A DNA stretch of 64,000 nucleotides from Porphyromonas macacae DSM 20710 = JCM 13914 (GTDB taxonomy: Bacteria; Bacteroidota; Bacteroidia; Bacteroidales; Porphyromonadaceae), in the NCBI RefSeq assembly GCF_000379945.1, contig NZ_KB904124.1, positions 248,001 through 312,000 of the forward strand, in the 5' to 3' direction. Shown here in pieces: positions 20,228-26,502 of this stretch. A program made the position numbers and the translations under genes. The first letter of the stretch is position 1; every line of letters starts with the position of its first letter. The notes under the pieces are model-generated. The model was given only the letters and a program-made list of their open reading frames with translations, did not search any database and was not told where the DNA came from.

Positions 20228-20349
20228 CAGAATTTCTTTCAGGTGCAATAGCTAAATAGAACACCTATATAACTTTTTTGAAAAAGATATATCGTGTAAC
20301 TGTTTTTGTGAGGATAGGCTTCTTGAATTGGAGTGATTTTTGGTGTAAA

Positions 20350-20383
20350 AAGAAAGAGCTGCCCGATGATTTCGGACAGCTCT
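20350..20383 (-). terminator. Terminator of rpsP
   Basis: AGAGCTGCCCGA (20355-20366) pairs with TCGGACAGCTCT (20372-20383), 11 pairs with one mismatch. On the minus strand a T-rich run (TTCTTTTTACA) follows. It lies 55 bases beyond the rpsP stop codon. Confidence 0.82.
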
Positions 20384-20437
20384 TATTTCTGCTCAAGGCT
20401 CATCGCTTGCCTTCGGGCTTGCAATGTGCAGCTAAGA

Positions 20438-21001
20438 TTACTCGGCCGGAGTGGCTTCTGCTTCAGGTGCCGTTGCCTCCGTTTCAGCGGCCGGTTCTTC
20501 ACCGGCAGCTTCGGCTTCGGCCTCGGCTTTTGCTTTGGCAGCGGCAGCTCTTTTTTCTGCTACGGCTTCTGCTTTAGCCTGATTAGCTTTCTTCTCTGCT
20601 TCCAGAGCTGCTTTCGCAGCATCTTCTTTTGCTTTAGCCATGGAAGCCTTTGTCTTGTTCAGTTTTTCGTCTTTACCGGATTTCCACTCTTCGAATTTGC
20701 GTTGTGCCGTAGCTTCGTCGAAAGCCCCTTTTTTCACTCCGCCCTGAAGGTGTTTCATCATCATAACGCCCTCACGTGAAAGGATGTTACGAACGGTATC
20801 CGTAGGTTGTGCACCTACGTTCATCCAATACAGCGCACGTTCAAAGTTCAAATCTATTGTAGCAGGATTCGTGTTCGGGTTATAAGAACCTATCCTTTCA
20901 ATAAACTTGCCATCTCGTGGCGCCCTGCTGTCTGCGATGACGATCTTGTAAAAGGGATAACCCTTACGACCGTGACGCTGCAATCTGATTTTTGTTGCCA
21001 T
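20438..21001 (-). CDS. rpsP: 30S ribosomal protein bS16 with long C-terminal tail
   Basis: 16S rRNA-binding assembly protein. 187 residues from the ATG at 21001, chosen because it opens [20 protein letters not shown], the invariant S16 start; the frame runs further upstream without homology. The S16 fold ends near residue 80, and the remaining 100 residues are a charged helix-like tail rich in Ala, Glu and Lys. Such tails are known in Bacteroidota. The repeated codons of the tail create long meaningless frames on the opposite strand. It stands alone with its own terminator. Confidence 0.97.
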   Translation of the reverse strand: MATKIRLQRHGRKGYPFYKIVIADSRAPRDGKFIERIGSYNPNTNPATIDLNFERALYWMNVGAQPTDTVRNILSREGVMMMKHLQGGVKKGAFDEATAQRKFEEWKSGKDEKLNKTKASMAKAKEDAAKAALEAEKKANQAKAEAVAEKRAAAAKAKAEAEAEAAGEEPAAETEATAPEAEATPAE

Positions 21002-21102
21002 TAAATTTTGATTTGATAATTTATTGCTGTATGTAGCGGGCACAAAGATATGGATAATCAGATGATTACGCAAATATCCCCGCATAGCTCTTTACTGTTT
21101 TG

Positions 21103-21384
21103 CTACTGACCGAAAATTTCAAAAAATTCTTCCGGCCGTCCCAGATATTGGCCGATCACCGAAACCTGTAATGGGGTGAGAAGGCGGCGTCCCGGCTTCC
21201 AGCCGTGCGAACGGAGAACATTGTGCAGTTCGCTGTCCGATTTGATCAGGTTGTTTAGATTGCGGCTCGCCTGTCGCGGATCGTGTTTGGGGAAGTAGGT
21301 GCCTGCCAATTCCTTAAAGGTATAGGCTCTGAATTCGAGCATCGCTCGTTCCGGCCCATACTGTCTGTTTGAAGCTTTTTCCAT
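21103..21384 (-). CDS. DUF4248 family protein
   Basis: 93 residues from the ATG at 21384. The pattern EFRAYTFKELAGTYFPKHDP then ASRNLNNLIKSDSELHNVL and GRRLLTPLQVSVIGQYLGRP is that of the DUF4248 family, which is common in Bacteroidales next to HU-like and amidase genes. The helix-rich pattern could be a winged-helix-like DNA binder, but the function is unknown. The frame extends 45 codons upstream of the chosen start without family similarity. Last gene of the cassette at 21.1-22.8 kb. Confidence 0.78.
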   Translation of the reverse strand: MEKASNRQYGPERAMLEFRAYTFKELAGTYFPKHDPRQASRNLNNLIKSDSELHNVLRSHGWKPGRRLLTPLQVSVIGQYLGRPEEFFEIFGQ

Positions 21385-21615
21385 GTCTAAAAAGTATAAG
21401 AATATAAAAAATAAACAAGTCTCTTCAGGAGCTTGAACCGGTTGCGGGCATAGTCTGCCGGTTGTTTGTCTTCCGTCTGAGACTTGTGCAAAGTAAAGCC
21501 TTTTAGGCAACGAAAACAAGAACTTCTACAACTAAAATTTTTAATAAATATAGAGATGAATTTAGGCATGTACGGCAGAGTATCCCCGGCTGCTTTTTTG
21601 GGAAAAAGACTGCTG

Positions 21616-21816
21616 CTATTCCTTCCGCCTGTAGTGGTAGTCGATACCCAGCAGAGCACCGGCAAAAGTCATTACTTCACCGAAAGCCACCAGTACACTT
21701 GATCCGATCTCTCCTTCCGGAGGGGCATAAAACGAAGCATAGAGCAGCCCTAAACCTCCTGTTGTCAGGAGCAGGGCTAACATACGTTCTAAATAGATAT
21801 GTTGTCTGTTTTTCAT
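21616..21816 (-). CDS. Small two-segment membrane protein, holin-like
   Basis: 66 residues from the ATG at 21816. Two hydrophobic segments (LERMLALLLTTGGLGLLYAS and SSVLVAFGEVMTFAGALLGI) separated by a short loop with Pro and Glu, ending with a charged DYHYRRKE. The size, two segments and charged tail just downstream of an amidase gene recall phage holins, but there is no sequence proof. The ORF can be read from 21861, but the inner ATG gives a better N-terminus (MKNRQHIYLERM). Gap to the amidase gene is 16 bases. Confidence 0.6.
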   Translation of the reverse strand: MKNRQHIYLERMLALLLTTGGLGLLYASFYAPPEGEIGSSVLVAFGEVMTFAGALLGIDYHYRRKE

Positions 21817-21832
21817 TGTTTTAATTGTTTGT

Positions 21833-22288
21833 TTATAACCATTCATATTCTGCTGCTGCATCGAAGCAGGGGCATAGTTTCAGCCATTCCGTTTCTTCGA
21901 TTATCCCATTCCCGTTACGGTCCGGGCTGAGATCCCGGTGGCCTGTAATCATTGCCTTAGGGTATCGCAGCCGTAGTCCTGCTACCAGTCTGCGTAGCGT
22001 TCGCCGCTGTTCCCGGGTCCGGGTGTCGGCCGGTTGTCCGCCCGGCAGTAATCCGCCTTCGTAGCAGATCCCTATGCTGCACGTATTATAGCCGCGTACA
22101 TGTGCCCCTGCTTCTGTGGGCGGACGGAGATTTTCCAATGTACCGTCTCTTCGTACATAGTAGTGATAACCCCAGGTGTAAAATCCGCGGTTCTTATGAT
22201 CTCGCAGCATTTGTTCCTTGTCATACCTTTTATTGCAGGGCGTAGCCGAGCAATGCAATACGATATATTTTATGCTTTCGCTTTTCAT
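21833..22288 (-). CDS. N-acetylmuramoyl-L-alanine amidase (Amidase_2/PGRP fold)
   Basis: Zinc amidase that splits the bond between muramic acid and the peptide stem. 151 residues, a single catalytic domain with no signal peptide. Zinc ligands are the His in YIVLHCSATP, the His in the MITGHRDLSPDRNG segment and the Cys in KLCPCFD; YHYYVRRDG and IGICYEGG are further family marks. The lack of a signal peptide and a holin-like neighbour suggest a phage-type endolysin. It belongs to a cassette repeated in many Bacteroidales genomes. Confidence 0.9.
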   Translation of the reverse strand: MKSESIKYIVLHCSATPCNKRYDKEQMLRDHKNRGFYTWGYHYYVRRDGTLENLRPPTEAGAHVRGYNTCSIGICYEGGLLPGGQPADTRTREQRRTLRRLVAGLRLRYPKAMITGHRDLSPDRNGNGIIEETEWLKLCPCFDAAAEYEWL

Positions 22289-22316
22289 TGTTTTTTATTT
22301 TTGTCCGTTTATGAAA

Positions 22317-22347
22317 GAAGCTCTCATTTCCGGAGTATGAGAGCTTC
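22317..22347 (-). terminator. Perfect 11-bp hairpin between HU-like and amidase genes
   Basis: GAAGCTCTCAT (22317-22327) and ATGAGAGCTTC (22337-22347) form a perfect stem with a 9-base loop, 25 bases after the HU-like gene on the minus strand. The following minus-strand bases TTCTTTCATAAACG are only partly T-rich, so it may reduce rather than stop transcription into the amidase gene. Confidence 0.65.
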
Positions 22348-22371
22348 CCTGTTTTATCCTGTATTCAGGAA

Positions 22372-22830
22372 TTAGATACCTTCTTCAGATGGATTGTCCT
22401 TTTCTGTTCCTCCCGGCTTTTCCTTTTTCTCAGGTTTTTTACCGGAGCCTACACATTCCAGCGAGATGTCTTTCGTTAACAGTTTTATGGCTTTTCCCGG
22501 GGTGAAAATCACTCCCACACCTTTGATCATATCGTTTTTGAAATCTTCTGCTTTCTTCGCACTTTTGCTTCGCAGGGTGAGGCGCAACCTGCCCAAATCG
22601 CCCAGAGAGACCAGTCGCCCGTTGGAGAGTTCTTTAGCCACCAGTTTGGTCAGAGTATAGAGCATGCTGCGCACATCTCCCACGCTAATGGCCGAGATAT
22701 CGGCTATCAGTTCGGCCAAAGAGTTGATGTCGGCCTCATTCGTGTAAACGGGTCTGGCGTAAGCGATTGCCTCTCCTTCTTTGTTTTTCAGTTTAGAAAC
22801 AGTTTCCAGTACTTTATACTTTAATGCCAT
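22372..22830 (-). CDS. HU-like DNA-binding protein (Bacteroidales HU-HIG type)
   Basis: 152 residues from the ATG at 22830 (MALKYKVLETVSKLKNKEGE). It has the layout of the Bacteroidales histone-like family: an HU fold over about residues 1-125 with SLAELIADISAISVGDVRSM and VSLGDLGRLRLTLRSKSAKK, then a low-complexity tail rich in Lys, Glu, Pro and Gly. Probably binds DNA non-specifically. It is the first gene of the cassette with the amidase, small membrane protein and DUF4248. The frame upstream of 22830 lacks family similarity. Confidence 0.87.
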   Translation of the reverse strand: MALKYKVLETVSKLKNKEGEAIAYARPVYTNEADINSLAELIADISAISVGDVRSMLYTLTKLVAKELSNGRLVSLGDLGRLRLTLRSKSAKKAEDFKNDMIKGVGVIFTPGKAIKLLTKDISLECVGSGKKPEKKEKPGGTEKDNPSEEGI

Positions 22831-23301
22831 AATAAAAAATAAATAAAAAAATAAACAATTGAGCCACTTGACTCTTTTCGGCGGGAGTGGCTCGTTGTCC
22901 CGCATCATGTCCGCACAGCTTTAGTCCCGTTTCTGCCATGTGCACATCTTTTTTTCCGGAGGCAGGGTGCCTATCGCTCTGTTGACACTGCAAACATACA
23001 ACCGCTCTTTCACGCATGGGTGCAGGAAAAGGCACTTGGAGATACTTGGCGGCATTTTTTGGTGCGAAGAGTTCTTTAACCGGACTGTCCGAAGTCTGTG
23101 GTACGGGTAATTTAACGAGTCGTATTCTCGGGTTTGATATCAAACAGAGCCGGTCGCTTAATCTCGAGACTTTATTCTCGAGGTCGGAGGCACATTATAT
23201 CTCTGACAAACCGGTGTTGCGGATGAAAGATGGATTTCGGGTTTTCGTCTCCCTTCGATGCTGTTTTGTGGATATCTATTTTTCTGTATTCCCTTAAAAT
23301 C
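22831..23301. other. Gene-free region with dyads between HU-like and ThiF-like genes
   Basis: About 470 bases separating divergent genes. Contents: an 8-bp hairpin GAGCCACT/AGTGGCTC (22861-22868 with 22886-22893) in the HU-like leader; a perfect 14-bp palindrome GTTTGATATCAAAC (23132-23145); and a 7-bp stem CTCGAGA/TCTCGAG (23163-23169 with 23176-23182). Open frames here (for example 23016-23297 on +) have no protein-like composition. The palindrome may be an operator. Confidence 0.5.
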
Positions 23302-23345
23302 ACCCTTTCGGGTATTGCGAAGAACAGCGTAAGGGTGGAACTTTG
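23302..23345 (+). promoter_or_regulatory. LuxR-locus module 1: palindrome ACCC-N4-GGGT plus -7-like box, before ThiF gene
   Basis: ACCCTTTCGGGT (23302-23313) is a perfect 12-bp dyad with 4-base spacer, followed by ATTG. GAACTTTG (23338-23345) starts exactly 36 bases after the palindrome and resembles TAnnTTTG with one change at the first base. The ThiF ATG follows 32 bases later. The same arrangement recurs at 24998 and 25766, so this is very probably an activator site plus a weak promoter that needs it. Confidence 0.75.
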
Positions 23346-23377
23346 CAGCAGCGTACAATTATCATCAATCGGAATTT

Positions 23378-24142
23378 ATGAAAAGATACGAGCGAAACCG
23401 GATATATATATCGGAGCAAGAGCAGAGAGAAATAAAAGGTTTCCGGGTCTTGTTGGGGGGAGCCGGGATAGGCAGTAATATAGCCGAAACCATTCTCCGG
23501 TTGGGCTTTGAGCATATCACCATTGTGGATGGCGATGTGGTGGAGGAGAGTAACCTTAATCGACAGAACTACAAACAGACAGACTTGGGACGTCCGAAAG
23601 TCGAAGCCCTGAAGCAGAGACTGCTCGGCATCAACCCCCGGGCGAAAATCACAGCTGTTCACCGGTTTATCGACCATGAGAATATCCGGGGGCTTATCGA
23701 AGGACATGATGTCGCTATTAACGCTTTGGATTTCAAAAGCGATATTCCGTTTCTTTTCGATCGTCTTTGCTCCGAACGGGGAATCTATGTACTCCATCCA
23801 TATAATGTGGGATTCGCCGGCATCGTGATGGTGATGAAACCCGGTGGCATGAATTTGGAAAGCCTGTTGAAAGAAGGAGAAAGCCATGTGGCGTTTGAGA
23901 AACTTGCTGTCCGGCACGTTACGGATTACTTCAATTATTGGGTACGTCCCAAACTCTGGATAGAGGAGGTTATCCAAAAATACGAAGCAGAGAAAGAGGT
24001 CCTTCCTCCGCCGCAGTTATCTATTGCCTCTTCTCTTGTTGCCGGGATGTGTGCTTCCATTCTTCTGCGCATTGCTACCGGGGCTTTTGTTAAGGTTTTT
24101 CCTAAGTTTTACTATTATTCCGAATACGACGACTTAAATTAA
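23378..24142 (+). CDS. ThiF/MoeB/E1-like adenylyltransferase family protein
   Basis: 254 residues with the Rossmann nucleotide-binding fold of ThiF/HesA/E1 enzymes, which adenylate a carboxyl group. The loop is LLGGAGIGSNIAETILRLGF; the next strand ends in DGDVVEESNLNRQNYKQTD, with the Asp that binds ribose and the Arg and Gln of the ATP site, and the second Asp motif is NALDF. The two CxxC zinc pairs and an obvious acceptor Cys are missing, so it may only adenylate. It is preceded by operator module 1 and converges on the luxR-type gene with a 9-base tail overlap. Substrate unknown; the neighbours suggest acyl or amino-acid chemistry. Confidence 0.85.
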   Translation: MKRYERNRIYISEQEQREIKGFRVLLGGAGIGSNIAETILRLGFEHITIVDGDVVEESNLNRQNYKQTDLGRPKVEALKQRLLGINPRAKITAVHRFIDHENIRGLIEGHDVAINALDFKSDIPFLFDRLCSERGIYVLHPYNVGFAGIVMVMKPGGMNLESLLKEGESHVAFEKLAVRHVTDYFNYWVRPKLWIEEVIQKYEAEKEVLPPPQLSIASSLVAGMCASILLRIATGAFVKVFPKFYYYSEYDDLN

Positions 24143-24907
24143 CCGACGATGGGTGGCAACGGCTATTGCTTCGGAAATATTCGTTACGCCTAATTTGACA
24201 AACAAACTCTTGCGGTATCCTTTCACGGAATCCTCCGAGCGGTTGATCTCACGCGCTATTTCACTTACCGAAAAACCTTGGTTCGCCAGTCGAATCACGG
24301 CTTTTTCGCTTTCAGACAAGTCGATGTTTTCAGAGAGTTTCCATCGTCCGGTTTTTAGTGTATAATGCCAGCTTTGATTCGAGTGGACGGCTGTGATGTA
24401 AGCAACGTGAAGTTCCTGTGACGGAGCCAGAGAAACCATACACAGGGCAAGCCAGATATTCCCTTCGGCTGTAAGCTTCAAAGGCGTAATCTGGTGGTTG
24501 ACAAGCATTTTCTCTTTAGAGCACTCCCGGTATAAATGAAAGTTGTACGAGATGGTATATTTATGACGGTCCGAAATCGGTATACCCATGAAAAACTCGA
24601 ATCCTGCCCGGTTTACGGAAAAAAGGAACTCCAAATCCTCTTGAGGCACATGCCTGTAATAAAATGCATACCCTTCCTGTTGTACCTGTTCCACCGTCTC
24701 TCCACAGAGAAAAAGCGGATTCTCCGACACGTAGAGGAAGTTCATCCGGTTGTAATCGATGATATAAAGCGATTTGTAAGTAAGCTGGGCAACTGCAGCC
24801 ATTGAATCCATGTAAGGCTGTATATTCAGGTATTCATCCTCACAGACCTGAGGACGAACGCCTTTACTAAGCTCAAAACCGGATAATTTGCGTGTTTCTA
24901 TATTCAT
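24134..24907 (-). CDS. LuxR-type transcriptional regulator
   Basis: 257 residues. The C-terminal HTH_LuxR domain covers about residues 190-250: LSESEKAVIRLANQGFSVSE, then IAREINRSEDSVKGYRKSLF and VKLGVTNISEAIAVATHRRL, with the classic E-R-G-x-x-x-EIA-like pattern. The N-terminal 180 residues look PAS-like (LYIIDYNRMNFLYVSENPLF) and do not resemble the acyl-homoserine-lactone domain of LuxR. It is transcribed towards the ThiF gene from its own TATATTTG promoter and has a palindromic site at about -46 to -35 of that promoter, so self-control is likely. I infer it binds the ACCC-N4-GGGT sites at 23302, 24960, 24998, 25728 and 25766. Confidence 0.92.
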   Translation of the reverse strand: MNIETRKLSGFELSKGVRPQVCEDEYLNIQPYMDSMAAVAQLTYKSLYIIDYNRMNFLYVSENPLFLCGETVEQVQQEGYAFYYRHVPQEDLEFLFSVNRAGFEFFMGIPISDRHKYTISYNFHLYRECSKEKMLVNHQITPLKLTAEGNIWLALCMVSLAPSQELHVAYITAVHSNQSWHYTLKTGRWKLSENIDLSESEKAVIRLANQGFSVSEIAREINRSEDSVKGYRKSLFVKLGVTNISEAIAVATHRRLI

Positions 24908-24930
24908 ACCTTATGAAAACCATGGTTTCA

Positions 24931-25041
24931 CAAATATAATCATTTGTAAATACCCGATTACCCGAAAGGGTGAAAATGTCTTTCACCTCTGAAAATCACC
25001 CTTTAGGGTATTGTGCAGGGGGTTACACTTCTTGAAATTTG
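24931..25041. promoter_or_regulatory. Divergent control region: two inverted palindromes 38 bases apart, module 2
   Basis: On the minus strand, TATATTTG (24938-24931) is a full -7 box for the LuxR-type gene, and ACCCTTTCGGGT (read on minus, 24971-24960) lies 33 bases upstream of it. On +, ACCCTTTAGGGT (24998-25009) with ATTG is followed 36 bases from its first base by GAAATTTG (25034-25041), the -7-like box of the acyltransferase gene. The first bases of the two palindromes are 38 apart. Only the box before the regulator gene matches the full promoter consensus, so the outward genes probably depend on an activator. Confidence 0.75.
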
Positions 25042-25071
25042 TATTGTAAGGTAAATACAAACAAAACGACA

Positions 25072-25857
25072 ATGGATAGATTTATTACAAAGTTCGAAGA
25101 AATTACTCTTTGGCAATTATCAAAAGAGAGCCTTTTTTCTTTGGCCAAATTTGTTGTGGATGAGAATTATATACATCATCAAAAAGTAGGAGATAATAAA
25201 GAGACTTATGTAGAAGAATATCAAATGATATTTACGGAAGAATCTATCTTTTTTGATTATTCTTCTATTGTAGTGGCAAAGGACAATGCAGGTTCGATTG
25301 TCGGATCTATTAGAGTAATGAATTGGAACCTTAATCCTAATACAATTCCATTAATGAAACTGTTTGGAGAGAATCTTATCAATAAAATCAAGCTTAAAGA
25401 AGAGTATGAACATATTTGGCATGTGGGGCGTTTTGCTGTTCAAAAAGCTTATAAAGACAAAGTAAAGCTTTTTAAATTATTGATGTTATATGCCATCAGC
25501 CCTGTATTTCGACATGATCGGGGAGTCTTGTTGGCAGAAGCTGACGAAAAACTTTTGCGGGTAATGCGGGCAATGAAAATCGATGTTCAACTTTTGTCCG
25601 AAGGAAAAGAATATATTGGTTCAAAAACTATACCGATGATGGTGACGAAGAATGGACTTAGTGAGTTTATGCTGAATAATGTTGCAATGGCTTTTGATTT
25701 GCGTTTTGATGTGGAAAAGACTCAATTACCCGAAAGGGTAAAATTTAAGTCTCGCATGCAGAATTACCCTTTTGGGTATTGTGATGCTATTGAGGCATAC
25801 CGAAATTCGCAAGTATATAAGGATAATAGCATATATCAAGAATACAATGATATATAG
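25072..25857 (+). CDS. N-acyltransferase of the LuxI/FeeM-like GNAT group
   Basis: 261 residues from the ATG at 25072, chosen because both operator-promoter modules give about 30 bases from box to start; an ATG at 25039 falls on the -7 box. The GNAT core strands read SSIVVAKDNAGSIVGSIRVM and HIWHVGRFAVQKAYKDKVKL, followed by AEADEKLLRVMRAMKIDVQL, matching acyl-ACP-using N-acyl amino acid synthases (FeeM type), relatives of LuxI. It should join a fatty acyl group to an amine, but the product is unknown. Low G+C begins here. The last 45 residues are encoded across a second operator pair (25728-25809) and may be a read-through extension. Confidence 0.72.
   Translation: MDRFITKFEEITLWQLSKESLFSLAKFVVDENYIHHQKVGDNKETYVEEYQMIFTEESIFFDYSSIVVAKDNAGSIVGSIRVMNWNLNPNTIPLMKLFGENLINKIKLKEEYEHIWHVGRFAVQKAYKDKVKLFKLLMLYAISPVFRHDRGVLLAEADEKLLRVMRAMKIDVQLLSEGKEYIGSKTIPMMVTKNGLSEFMLNNVAMAFDLRFDVEKTQLPERVKFKSRMQNYPFGYCDAIEAYRNSQVYKDNSIYQEYNDI
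25728..25809 (+). promoter_or_regulatory. LuxR-locus module 3, inside the 3' end of the acyltransferase gene
   Basis: ACCCGAAAGGGT (25728-25739) and ACCCTTTTGGGT (25766-25777, followed by ATTG) are 38 bases apart, exactly as in the intergenic region at 24960/24998. GAAATTCG (25802-25809) starts 36 bases after the second palindrome and differs by one base from GAAATTTG. The repeated spacings make chance unlikely. It is placed to drive the KAS III remnant and the beta-barrel, ABC and lanthipeptide genes that follow on +. Confidence 0.7.
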
Positions 25858-25884
25858 ACATGAAGCAGACAAAGATCTACTTTA

Positions 25885-26445
25885 ATGAGTTTTATGAGAG
25901 GAATATTCTTAATTATGAACTATGAATTTTCACTCAAAATAGAATGGATAGAAATGACATCTTATACAAATGAACTTCCTACATGTATGTTTATGGGGGC
26001 AGAATTAACTGCCGATGGATGGATGAGAAGTTGGAAAGAGTTCACTCCGGAGGGAATAAAGACGCGTGGGACGATACTTTTGAAGCAGGATATTCGACAG
26101 TTGAAGAAGTACATTATAAAATATTGGGTAAATCACATTGAAGAGGTACTTGACAAGCACAATATAAAGGCCGAGGAGATAAGTTATGTGATATCACATG
26201 TTTCCTCGATGTTCTTCTATGAGAAGTTGAATGATGAAATTTCCACTCGTGGAATTGCACTAACGAAAGAGAAGTGGTTTACCAATCTCACTTCTGTTGG
26301 AAATATCGGTTCGGCAGCTATTTATGTGGCATTGGATGAGTTGATTAGATCAAAAGAGATAAAGCAAGGACAGAAGATACTTCTTCTCGTTCCCGAGAGT
26401 GGCAGATTCTCGTATGGAACAGTACTTCTAAGTTTAGATCTGTAA
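25885..26445 (+). CDS. Ketoacyl-ACP synthase III family, C-terminal half only
   Basis: 186 residues or fewer (an inner ATG lies at 25918), about half of a 330-380-residue KAS III. SLKIEWIEMTSYTNELPTCM aligns with the start of the C-terminal half. The catalytic His is in YVISHVSSMFFYEKL and the Asn in TSVGNIGSAAIYVALDEL, but the N-terminal half with the catalytic Cys is absent, so it should not condense by itself. A frame opening at 25860 in another phase (MKQTKIYFNEF, 21 codons, stop 25923) could be the old N-terminus joined by an out-of-frame deletion. A role as a partner subunit is possible but less likely. Preceded by operator module 3. Confidence 0.7.
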   Translation: MSFMRGIFLIMNYEFSLKIEWIEMTSYTNELPTCMFMGAELTADGWMRSWKEFTPEGIKTRGTILLKQDIRQLKKYIIKYWVNHIEEVLDKHNIKAEEISYVISHVSSMFFYEKLNDEISTRGIALTKEKWFTNLTSVGNIGSAAIYVALDELIRSKEIKQGQKILLLVPESGRFSYGTVLLSLDL

Positions 26446-26502
26446 ACAATACAGAGGCATCAACCCTATATTGAAAAAACAATATAAATCTTTATAGATA
26501 GT

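Noticed and set aside
20278-20779. Plus-strand frames opposite rpsP
   Set aside because: They come from the Ala/Glu/Lys-rich tail codons of bS16 read backwards and give Leu/Arg- or Phe/Ser/Gly-rich low-complexity peptides.
23016-23297. 93-codon + frame upstream of the ThiF-like gene
   Set aside because: Covers the palindromes and a hairpin and lacks protein-like composition; a minus frame at 22814-23143 fails for the same reasons.
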